A DNA stretch of 51,276 nucleotides from Pseudomonadota bacterium (GTDB taxonomy: Bacteria; Pseudomonadota; Gammaproteobacteria; Burkholderiales; Burkholderiaceae_C). How positions within the stretch are numbered: the first letter of the stretch is position 1; the number at the start of each line of letters is the position of its first letter. Positions 43,107 to 51,276 of this stretch are shown here, piece after piece. The DNA lies in contig CAUJHQ010000138.1 in assembly GCA_963204815.1 (NCBI GenBank), forward strand, positions 1 through 51,276, given 5' to 3'. Below the pieces are notes generated by a model. It ran no database searches, had not been told where the DNA came from, and was given only the letters and a program-made list of their open reading frames with translations. The position numbers and the translations under genes are program-made.

Positions 43107-45080
43107 TCAAGCCCGCGGCGGCAGCACGAAGGACAGCGGCGCACGCCGCAGCCGCGCACGGATCGCGGCGCCGATGCGCCGGCGCTCGCGCACGCGGATG
43201 CCGCGCGAGCGCAGCGCCACCTTGAACGCGAGCCAGAAGCTCACGCCCAGGTTCAGCACGCCGGTGAAGAGGATCGCCGCCATGCACCACCAGAAGCCGG
43301 GCAGGCGCAGCACGTCCAGGCCGAGCGCGCCGGCCGCCGCCGCGACCTGGCCGGTCGACAGCGTGACGTGGCGCACCTCCAGCGGCAACGCGAAGAACGC
43401 CGCCACGGCGGGCACCAGGCCGAGCATCAGGCCGAGCGAGATGTTGGCCGCCAGCCCTGACACGTTGCGCCGCCACCAGGCCGCCCAGCGGCGCGCGCGC
43501 GCCGCGCCGAGCAGCGCCACGAAGCGCGGGTTCCAGGCGATCGCGCTGTCGAGGCGGTGGAACACGAAGGCGTTTTCGGCCCAGCCGGCGATCAGCGAGC
43601 TCGCGAACAGCAGCACGCCGGTGAAGGCCGCGAAGAGCAGCGTCGGCCCCAGCAGCGTCAGCGACTCCAGCACGTGCTCGGCCTCCTTCGGGCCCACCAG
43701 CGGCACGCCGAACACCGCCTGCCAGGCCAGCTGCACCGCCAGCACCAGCGGGCCGCAGACCATCAGGTTGCCGAAGATGCCGGCCGCCTGCGAACGGATC
43801 AGCTGCGCGACGCGGTCGACGAAGGCCTCGATCTGCGCGTCGTCGGTGCCTTCGGCCAGCGTGGCGGCCATCGCCGGCGCGGTCATCGCGGGCTGCTTGG
43901 TCGCCACCGTCCAGTGCAGCAGCATGATGATGACGAAGCTGCCGGCGTAGTTGACGCCCGACCAGAAGCCGGCCCAGAAGGCCGTGAGCCCGAGCGCGTA
44001 GACCGCGAACTTGACGAAGGTGGTGCCGGCGATGACGGCACCGCCGCCGGCCGCGCGCGCCAGCATGTCGCGCCAGGCGGCGCGGTCGGTGGTGATGTAG
44101 TGCTCGCCGGTCTCGGCGTTGCGCTCGGCCACCTGGCGTGCCAGCAGCGAGAACTGGCGCGCCAGCAGCGGGCCGAACTCGCGCTGCTCGGCCTCGACCT
44201 CGAGCAGCGTCAGCAGCAGGCGCCGCAGCTCGGCCTGCGGCGCCGGCGACAGCACGCCGTCGAGCAGCGCCTCGATGCGCGCGGTGCGGCCGACGAGCTG
44301 GTCGACCTCGAACACGATGTCCACGCTGACGCCGAATTCCTCGAGGTGGCCGCGCACGCTGGTGGCGGCGTGCCGGCAGGCGTCGAGCAGCGTGCGCAGG
44401 AAGGTGGCGGCGCGGCGCGCCTCGTCGGCCCGGCCGTCGGCCACGGCCAGGCGCAGTGTCTCGGCCGCGTGCACGAGCTGGCGGAACGGCTCGCCGGCGA
44501 GCAGCGTGCGGTCCATGCGCTGGCGCAGCGGCGGCGAGAAGCCGCCCGCGTGCACTTCGCTGACGAGGATCGTGATGGCGTCCAGCAGCGTGGCGCGCCA
44601 GGCGCCGGCGGGTTCGGGTGCCAGCAGCGCGGCCACGCGTTCGAGCAGCGGCGCGTCGATGGCGTCGACCCAGGCGGCGTCGGCGGCGGTGAACAGCAGC
44701 TGGAAGAGCTCGGCGCCGTTCGTCGTCTCGGGCGTCGCGGGCAGCAGCTTGCGGCGCGCGCGCTGCAGCACCTCGCCGGCGAGCGAGCGGCGGGCGCCGA
44801 AGCCGAAGTCGGCGAACAGCGCGGCAGCGTCGATCTCGCGCCAGAAGCGGCCGATGAGGCCGCGCACGCGGGCCGCGATCGCCGGGTGGCCGTCGAGCAG
44901 GTTCAGCAGGTGGCGCAGGCGCAGCACCGGCGTCGGCGTGCGCGATTCGGCCGCCGGTGCCGTGGCCGGGGCGTGGCGCAGCCATTCCATCAGGCGCACC
45001 AGCCAGAGGTGGCGTTCGGCCAGCGACGCCTTCGGATCGGCGGCGTTGACGAGCGCCGTCAGGTCCCAGGTCGAGGACAT
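43107..45080 (-). CDS. Gcr-family ('site-specific recombinase') membrane protein
   Basis: 657-aa protein of the family named after gonococcal Gcr. The N-terminal ~330 residues are soluble and helical. The C-terminal half has about seven hydrophobic segments (FVKFAVYALGLTAFWAGFWS; SFVIIMLLHWTVATKQPAMT; LLGPTLLFAAFTGVLLFASS). No tyrosine- or serine-recombinase catalytic set is visible, so the database name is probably misleading. It lies 13 nt downstream of apaG on the same strand, an arrangement common in Burkholderiales. Function unknown. Confidence 0.85.
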   Translation of the reverse strand: MSSTWDLTALVNAADPKASLAERHLWLVRLMEWLRHAPATAPAAESRTPTPVLRLRHLLNLLDGHPAIAARVRGLIGRFWREIDAAALFADFGFGARRSLAGEVLQRARRKLLPATPETTNGAELFQLLFTAADAAWVDAIDAPLLERVAALLAPEPAGAWRATLLDAITILVSEVHAGGFSPPLRQRMDRTLLAGEPFRQLVHAAETLRLAVADGRADEARRAATFLRTLLDACRHAATSVRGHLEEFGVSVDIVFEVDQLVGRTARIEALLDGVLSPAPQAELRRLLLTLLEVEAEQREFGPLLARQFSLLARQVAERNAETGEHYITTDRAAWRDMLARAAGGGAVIAGTTFVKFAVYALGLTAFWAGFWSGVNYAGSFVIIMLLHWTVATKQPAMTAPAMAATLAEGTDDAQIEAFVDRVAQLIRSQAAGIFGNLMVCGPLVLAVQLAWQAVFGVPLVGPKEAEHVLESLTLLGPTLLFAAFTGVLLFASSLIAGWAENAFVFHRLDSAIAWNPRFVALLGAARARRWAAWWRRNVSGLAANISLGLMLGLVPAVAAFFALPLEVRHVTLSTGQVAAAAGALGLDVLRLPGFWWCMAAILFTGVLNLGVSFWLAFKVALRSRGIRVRERRRIGAAIRARLRRAPLSFVLPPRA

Positions 45081-45093
45081 CCGGTGCCCGGGT

Positions 45094-45468
45094 TCAGTGC
45101 AGCAGGCCGGGGAAGACGAGATCGAACGGCGGCACCGTCGCGTCGAACGGGCGCGCGTCCTCCGTCATGCAGAGGTAGGTGCCGCGCATCTGGCCGTGCG
45201 GGGTGGCGATGCGCGTCCAGCTCGTGTATTCGAACGTCTCGCCGGGCTTGAGCAGCGGCTGGTGGCCGACGACGGCGAGGCCGCGCACCTCTTCGGTGTG
45301 GCCGTTGGCGTCGGTGATGATCCAGTGGCGTGCGATCAGTTGCGCCGTCACGCTGCCGCTGTTGCGCACCGTCACCGTGTACGCGAAGGCGAAGGGCCCG
45401 TCGGGCGGATTCGACTGCTCGGCCAGGTACTGCACGCGCACCTCGCAGGTGAACTCGGGCTTGGGCAT
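45094..45468 (-). CDS. apaG: ApaG domain protein
   Basis: 124-aa ApaG (fibronectin-III-like fold): VRVQYLAEQSNPPDGPFAFA, IRNSGS-like VRNSGSVTAQLIARHWIITD, EVRGLAVVGHQPLLKPGETF, YTSWTRIATPHGQMRGTYLC. Full-length. Divergent from rpe with a 34-nt gap. The start codon is 6 nt after a TACAAT hexamer, suggesting a leaderless transcript. Confidence 0.96.
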   Translation of the reverse strand: MPKPEFTCEVRVQYLAEQSNPPDGPFAFAYTVTVRNSGSVTAQLIARHWIITDANGHTEEVRGLAVVGHQPLLKPGETFEYTSWTRIATPHGQMRGTYLCMTEDARPFDATVPPFDLVFPGLLH

Positions 45469-45474
45469 CGGGGC

Positions 45475-45496
45475 ATTGTAGGGAGATGCCTAGAAT
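45475..45496. promoter_or_regulatory. back-to-back -10 elements of apaG and rpe
   Basis: On the minus strand TACAAT (45480-45475) ends 6 nt before the apaG ATG. On the plus strand TAGAAT (45491-45496) ends 3 or 6 nt before the two candidate rpe ATGs. Transcription from either would start at about the A of the ATG. No Shine-Dalgarno is needed and none is well placed. The -35 regions are weak. Confidence 0.55.
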
Positions 45497-45502
45497 TTGA
45501 TG

Positions 45503-46165
45503 ATGACGACCCACCGCATCGCCCCCAGCATCCTCTCGGCCGACTTCGCCCGCCTGGGCGAGGAAGTGCGCGACGTCGTCGCCGCCGGCGCCGACTGGAT
45601 CCACTTCGACGTGATGGACAACCATTACGTGCCCAACCTGACCTTCGGGCCGATGGTCTGCCAGGCGCTGCGCAAGCACAGCACGGCGCCGATCGACGTG
45701 CACCTGATGGTGCAGCCGGTGGACGCGCTGGCGTTGGCCTTCTGCAAGGCGGGGGCCGACATCGTCACCTTCCACCCGGATGCGTCGGCGCACGTGGACC
45801 GCACGTTGCAGGTCATCAAGGGCGAAGGCAAGCAGGCCGGCCTGGTGTTCAACCCGGCGGCGCCGCTGGACGTGCTGCAGTGGGTGATCGACAAGGTCGA
45901 CGTGGTGCTGCTGATGAGCGTGAACCCCGGCTTCGGTGGCCAGAGCTTCATCGACAGCGCGCTGCGCAAGTGCGAGGCGGCGCGCCGCATCATCGACGCC
46001 AGCGGGCGCGACATCCGGCTCGAAGTCGACGGCGGCATCAAGGTCGACAACATCCGCCGCGTGGCGGACGCCGGCGCCGACACCTTCGTCGCCGGCAGCG
46101 CGATCTTCGGCCAGTGCGACTACAAGGCCGTCATCGACGCGATGCGGCGCGAACTGTCGGCTTGA
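45503..46165 (+). CDS. rpe: ribulose-phosphate 3-epimerase
   Basis: 220-aa TIM-barrel enzyme interconverting ribulose-5-phosphate and xylulose-5-phosphate. Motifs: [36 protein letters not shown] (metal His/Asp), [34 protein letters not shown] and [12 protein letters not shown] 45503 is favoured because it lies 7 nt after the -10-like TAGAAT; ATG 45500 or TTG 45497 are possible. The stop overlaps the TTG start of the next gene. Confidence 0.96.
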   Translation: MTTHRIAPSILSADFARLGEEVRDVVAAGADWIHFDVMDNHYVPNLTFGPMVCQALRKHSTAPIDVHLMVQPVDALALAFCKAGADIVTFHPDASAHVDRTLQVIKGEGKQAGLVFNPAAPLDVLQWVIDKVDVVLLMSVNPGFGGQSFIDSALRKCEAARRIIDASGRDIRLEVDGGIKVDNIRRVADAGADTFVAGSAIFGQCDYKAVIDAMRRELSA

Positions 46166-47070
46166 AGCTGATCGCCGCCTTCCTGCTGGCGCTGGGCACT
46201 GCGGTCGCGGCGGCCCAGCCGGCGGAGGTGCTGCCGTTCGTCGAGGGCCACGGCATGGTGGCGGCGGTGCCCCGCTACTCGGACCTCGTGCGCCTGCTGG
46301 GCGAACCGCCGGTCTCGTCGGTCCGCCCGGAGCGCTTGGAGCAGGCGCCACAAGGCCGAGCCCGCCGCAGTTTCTGGGACGACCGGCAGGTGCGGGTGGG
46401 CGGCGAGCACGACATCGGCTACCCGCAGCAGGGCCTGGCGTTCACGATCGACCGCACCGACCGGCCGTTGCGCGACCCGCCGGTGCACTGGATGCGCATC
46501 GCCGCACCGGCCACCGCGCGCACGCCGCAAGGCCTGTTCGTCGGCCAGCCGATGGCCGATGCGGTGGCGATCGCGCGCCGCCACTTCGACGTGCGCCACG
46601 AACGCCTCGAGGCCGGTGCGGGCGCGCTCGAACTGGCCGACGCGAGCGGCCGCACGCCCCACCGGTTGTGGCTGACGTTCGAGCGTGGCACGCTGCGCGA
46701 GATGGCCTTCGACTTCAAGCCGCCCCGCACGCTGACGCCGGCACAGCGCTGGGGCCTGGCCGGCGCGATGGTCGCCGTCGTCGCGCTCGCGGCGGCGGCC
46801 TTCGCACGCTGGCGCACGCGTTTCGTCGTCGCCTGGCCGGTGCCCGGCGCCCGCACCACGGCCCGCGTCGGCGCCGTCATCGCGTGGGGCGGCATCGTGC
46901 TCGTGCTGGGCGCGCTGGGCGCGTTCGGCTTCGGTGCTTACGTGGCGGCCGCGGCGTCCGGCGCGGCGGCGGCCATGAGCGTGTTCGTGCTCGGCACCTA
47001 CGGGCTGATGGCCTTGCTGGGCGGCGCGGTGCTCGTCGCCATCGGGCGGCACATCGCGAGCGAGGCCTGA
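46162..47070 (+). CDS. exported membrane protein, tandem paralogue A
   Basis: 302-aa protein: signal peptide ([17 protein letters not shown]), an extracytoplasmic domain (about residues 20-195) and three hydrophobic segments at the C-terminus (about 200-300). It shares [37 protein letters not shown] and [11 protein letters not shown] with the next gene, so the two are paralogues. The start is TTG in a TTGA overlap with rpe. Family not recognised. It occupies the place where gph often follows rpe in related genomes. Confidence 0.75.
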   Translation: MKLIAAFLLALGTAVAAAQPAEVLPFVEGHGMVAAVPRYSDLVRLLGEPPVSSVRPERLEQAPQGRARRSFWDDRQVRVGGEHDIGYPQQGLAFTIDRTDRPLRDPPVHWMRIAAPATARTPQGLFVGQPMADAVAIARRHFDVRHERLEAGAGALELADASGRTPHRLWLTFERGTLREMAFDFKPPRTLTPAQRWGLAGAMVAVVALAAAAFARWRTRFVVAWPVPGARTTARVGAVIAWGGIVLVLGALGAFGFGAYVAAAASGAAAAMSVFVLGTYGLMALLGGAVLVAIGRHIASEA

Positions 47071-47072
47071 CG

Positions 47073-47939
47073 GTGCGCGGCGGCCTCTCGCGCATCCTGG
47101 CCACGCTGCTGCTGGCGCTGGGCGCTGCCGTGGCGTCGGCGCAGGACGCCGCCGAGCCGTTCGCCGACCCCAGCGGATTCGTCACCCGCAGCCTGAAGTA
47201 TTCCGACGTCGTGCAGGCCCTCGGCGAGCCGACCGTCTCCGAGGTGCGCGGCCGCAACAAGCGCACCGGCCCCGACGATGGCGTGCACCGCTTCGCCTAC
47301 CCCGAGCGCGGCCTCGCGTTCACGATCGCCGCCGAAGACCGCCCGCTGGCCGACCCGCCGATCGCGTCGATGAACGTCGAGCGCACGCCGCAGGGCCTGC
47401 AGCGCGGCCAGCGCGAGACCGAGGCGCGCGCCATCGTCGACACGCACTACCGGCTGCTGCTGGAGCAGGGCACCAAGGCCCGCCGCACGCTGCTGCTGAC
47501 CGACCGCGACGACCGCACGCGGCGCGTGCTGCGCGTGGACCTGCGCGACGGCAGCGTCGCGGCGCTGGAGTTCATGCTCGGCGAACGGCCGTCCGACGGC
47601 GAGCTGGTGCCGAAGAAGCCCTGGCTGTCGCGGCGCACGCGCAGCCTGCTGGTCGAGCTGCTCGCCATCGCCATCGTCGGCGCGGTGGCGGGGGGCATCG
47701 CCTTCGTCTGGCGCCGCCTGCGCCGCAGCGGCGTCGTCACGCAGGCCGGCGCCGACCGCCTGCGTCGCGGCAGCGCGTTGTTGCTGGCGCTGGGCGGCGC
47801 GGCGGGCCTGGTGATCGGCGTGGCGATGTTCCGCGAAGGCGGCTGGGGCGCGCTGGTGGGCATGGTCTTCGCGGGGGGCGGCCTCTTCGCGCTGGTGGCC
47901 GGTGCCGCGCTCTGGATCGGGCCCTGGCGGCGGCACTGA
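47073..47939 (+). CDS. exported membrane protein, tandem paralogue B
   Basis: 288-aa protein with signal peptide (ILATLLLALGAAVASAQ), an extracytoplasmic domain (KYSDVVQALGEPTVSEVRGR; YPERGLAFTIAAEDRPLADP; RTPQGLQRGQ) and three C-terminal membrane segments. It is paralogous to the preceding gene. Its start is GTG 47073, two bases after the previous stop. Function unknown; the LGEP/GLAFTI domain may be a periplasmic ligand-binding fold. Confidence 0.75.
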   Translation: MRGGLSRILATLLLALGAAVASAQDAAEPFADPSGFVTRSLKYSDVVQALGEPTVSEVRGRNKRTGPDDGVHRFAYPERGLAFTIAAEDRPLADPPIASMNVERTPQGLQRGQRETEARAIVDTHYRLLLEQGTKARRTLLLTDRDDRTRRVLRVDLRDGSVAALEFMLGERPSDGELVPKKPWLSRRTRSLLVELLAIAIVGAVAGGIAFVWRRLRRSGVVTQAGADRLRRGSALLLALGGAAGLVIGVAMFREGGWGALVGMVFAGGGLFALVAGAALWIGPWRRH

Positions 47940-47955
47940 CGCCGCCGCGCTGCAG

Positions 47956-47962
47956 TACATTC
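47956..47962 (+). promoter_or_regulatory. candidate -10 of the sigma-54 activator gene
   Basis: TACATTC, the same string found upstream of the caspase-like gene, 51 nt before ATG 48014. RBS AAGGAG lies 6 nt before that ATG. Confidence 0.35.
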
Positions 47963-48013
47963 ACCGTCCCCGCGAGGCGCCCGGCCCGAGGCGCGCCGCC
48001 GAAGGAGACAGCG

Positions 48014-49924
<1,911 letters not shown>

Positions 49925-49942
49925 GCGGCGCGCGCCGGCGCG

Positions 49943-50671
49943 TCAGTCGCGCCCGGCCTGCTCGATCGCGCGCGCCAGCGCCGCCGGCTCGGTGAACCAG
50001 GCCTCGTGGCTGCCCGCGCACTCGATGTAGCGGTACAGCCCGAGCCGCTCCGACAGCCGCGGGTGCCAGGGCAGGCTGCCTGGCAGCGCGGTGTCGAGCA
50101 CGCAGTTCACGTAGGACTTGCCGACCGCCAGCGCGGCCATCGGCTGCTCGATCGCCGACGGCTCGGTGAAGGTGCGGTACGGGTGCGGGTTCAGGCGCTC
50201 GAAAGCGGACTTCGCGAGCGCGAGGTCGGCGTCGTTGATGAAGGCCTCGCGCCAGATCTCGAAGGGCAGCATCACGGCGTTGCCGTTGGCGGCGGCGACC
50301 GCATCGAACAGGCCCTTGTAGTGCGGCGGCACCATGTCGTTCAGGCACTCGCCGGGCAGCGGCACGAAGGCGTTCACGTAGACCAGCCGCGCCAGCCGCG
50401 GCAGCAGGCGCGGCGCCGCGCCGGAGATCACCATGCCGCCATAGCTGTGGCCGACGAGGCGCACGCGCTCGAGCCGCTGGCCTTCGACGAAGTCGGCCAG
50501 CGAGGCCACCGCGTCGGCCAGGCCGGTGCGCGAGCGGTCGTCGCCCGGCCGGTTGCCGGCCAGCGTGGGGCAGTGCACGGTGTGGCCGGCGGCGCGGAGG
50601 TGCTGCGCGACGGCTTCGAGTTCGGCGCCGGTGTGCCAGGCGCCGTGGACGAGGACGTAGGTGTCGGCCAT
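49943..50671 (-). CDS. alpha/beta hydrolase (esterase/hydroxynitrile-lyase-like)
   Basis: 242-aa alpha/beta hydrolase. YVLVHGAWHTGAELEAVAQH gives the oxyanion HG motif, LVGHSYGGMVISGAA the nucleophile elbow with Ser, and ECAGSHEAWFTEPAALA the catalytic His. The overall pattern is that of plant salicylate-esterase/hydroxynitrile-lyase-like bacterial hydrolases. No signal peptide, so cytoplasmic. Convergent with the sigma-54 activator. Substrate unknown. Confidence 0.88.
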   Translation of the reverse strand: MADTYVLVHGAWHTGAELEAVAQHLRAAGHTVHCPTLAGNRPGDDRSRTGLADAVASLADFVEGQRLERVRLVGHSYGGMVISGAAPRLLPRLARLVYVNAFVPLPGECLNDMVPPHYKGLFDAVAAANGNAVMLPFEIWREAFINDADLALAKSAFERLNPHPYRTFTEPSAIEQPMAALAVGKSYVNCVLDTALPGSLPWHPRLSERLGLYRYIECAGSHEAWFTEPAALARAIEQAGRD

Positions 50672-50785
50672 GGAAGGGCTCCGTGGGGGTGGTGGACGGG
50701 CCGCACTCTAGGCACGCCGGGCGCTGCCGCATGGCCGATGCCGGCCGCCTGCGTGGCCGCGGCCGGCCAGCGCCCGAGCACCGGC

Positions 50786-51276
50786 TCAGCGCTGGCGGCG
50801 CTGCGCGCCCGGCGTCAGGCCGGCGTGGCGCCGGTACACGCGCACGAAGTGCGACGGATCGAGCAGGCCGACGCGGCGGCCGATCTCGGCCACCGTCAGG
50901 CGGTCGAAGCGCGCGTCCTGCAGCAGGCGCCGCGCCGCCTCGCTGCGCTGGCGCGCCAGCAGCGTGGCGAAGGTCTGCCCGCTGCCGGCCAGCGCGCGGT
51001 GCAGGCTGCGTTCGCCGATGCCCAGGCCGGCGGCCACCTGCGCGGCGGTGAGGCCCGGTTCGGCCAGCCGCTCCTGCAGCGCGGCGGCGATGCGCTCGCG
51101 CAGCGGCGGGCCTTCGCCGGCTCTCGGCGGCGCCGCGCCGGTGGCCAGCGCGAGCAGCGCGCCGAGCTGGTCGCCCAGCAGCGCGGCCGGCAGCGGCGGC
51201 GCCAGCGCCAGCTCGGGCTGCAGGGCGCGTGCGAAGCCCGACAGCGCGGCGCCGAAGCCGCTGCGGCCGTCGATGC
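50786..51276 (-). CDS. AraC-family transcriptional regulator, 5' end off window
   Basis: Open to the right edge, so the N-terminus is missing. The visible 163 residues include the end of an effector domain (GFGAALSGFARALQPELAL), then the two-HTH AraC DNA-binding domain: LTAAQVAAGLGIGERSLHRA and LTVAEIGRRVGLLDPSHFVR, ending VYRRHAGLTPGAQRRQR. The frame is uninterrupted from 51274 to the stop; a shorter GTG-started reading (51037) would cut the first HTH and is rejected. It may control the adjacent hydrolase, transcribed in the same direction 114 nt downstream. Confidence 0.88.
   Translation of the reverse strand, partial: IDGRSGFGAALSGFARALQPELALAPPLPAALLGDQLGALLALATGAAPPRAGEGPPLRERIAAALQERLAEPGLTAAQVAAGLGIGERSLHRALAGSGQTFATLLARQRSEAARRLLQDARFDRLTVAEIGRRVGLLDPSHFVRVYRRHAGLTPGAQRRQR

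Noticed and set aside
43107..45080. Mobile element suggested by the 'site-specific recombinase' family name
   Set aside because: No terminal repeats, no recombinase catalytic residues, membrane topology, and housekeeping neighbours.

Overview
The window is about 51 kb of very GC-rich, densely packed bacterial DNA. Start/stop overlaps of the ATGA/GTGA/TTGA type are common, as are GTG and TTG starts. Family content points to a betaproteobacterium of order Burkholderiales, probably from the Rubrivivax/Leptothrix/Methylibium side: a Gcr-type 'recombinase' gene next to apaG and rpe, a YbdK-type ligase, TRAP transport, a YceI/b561 group and a fused indolepyruvate oxidoreductase. This placement is inferred from family content only. 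I saw no rRNA, tRNA, insertion sequence, prophage or CRISPR array.

Region 1 (7-15280, all minus strand) is the most unusual part. It is a run of 15 nearly contiguous genes, transcribed from apbE down to two exbD genes and possibly continuing past the left edge. In transcription order it encodes: an ApbE flavin transferase; a large lipoprotein with a TolB-like propeller and c-type heme motifs; a second CxxxxCH lipoprotein; an SH3/beta-barrel protein; a second small barrel; a TlpA thioredoxin; a DUF4266 lipoprotein; a DUF3570 barrel; a periplasmic protein; two large TPR proteins; a small exported protein; and an ExbB/ExbD/ExbD motor. One ExbD has Asn where the proton-carrying Asp should be. The one-TolQ/two-TolR set plus TPR proteins and small outer-membrane barrels recalls the myxobacterial Agl-Glt machinery, here joined to an extracytoplasmic thiol/flavin/heme set. 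I propose it as an uncharacterised PMF-driven, trans-envelope redox complex. A CRP/FNR-like palindrome lies upstream of apbE.

Region 2 (15684-23692) holds a LytTR response regulator and, 5.7 kb away on the same strand, a LytS-like histidine kinase with a small membrane protein. Between them, on the opposite strand, is a three-gene overlapping cassette: an exported WD40-caspase-like peptidase, a Gly-rich lipoprotein and an OmpA-domain protein.

Region 3 (23853-27755) is a TRAP transporter, dctP-dctQ-dctM in transcription order. A strong hairpin follows dctP, and DctM carries an unusual EPPGA-repeat insertion. Region 4 (27896-34487) is a six-gene operon: fused indolepyruvate:ferredoxin oxidoreductase, DUF4743 Nudix hydrolase, cytochrome b561 and three YceI-like proteins. 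A divergent Lrp/AsnC regulator follows it.

Region 5 (35212-42633) has a tandem pair of membrane GGDEF proteins (one active-looking, one degenerate), an EamA exporter, an exported unknown, mltA, a small membrane protein overlapping the mltA start, a CPA2 antiporter and a YbdK-like ligase. Region 6 (42658-51276) has a histone H1-like protein, the Gcr-family membrane protein, divergent apaG and rpe (both apparently leaderless), two paralogous exported membrane proteins, an AcoR-type sigma-54 activator, an alpha/beta hydrolase and a truncated AraC-type regulator at the edge.
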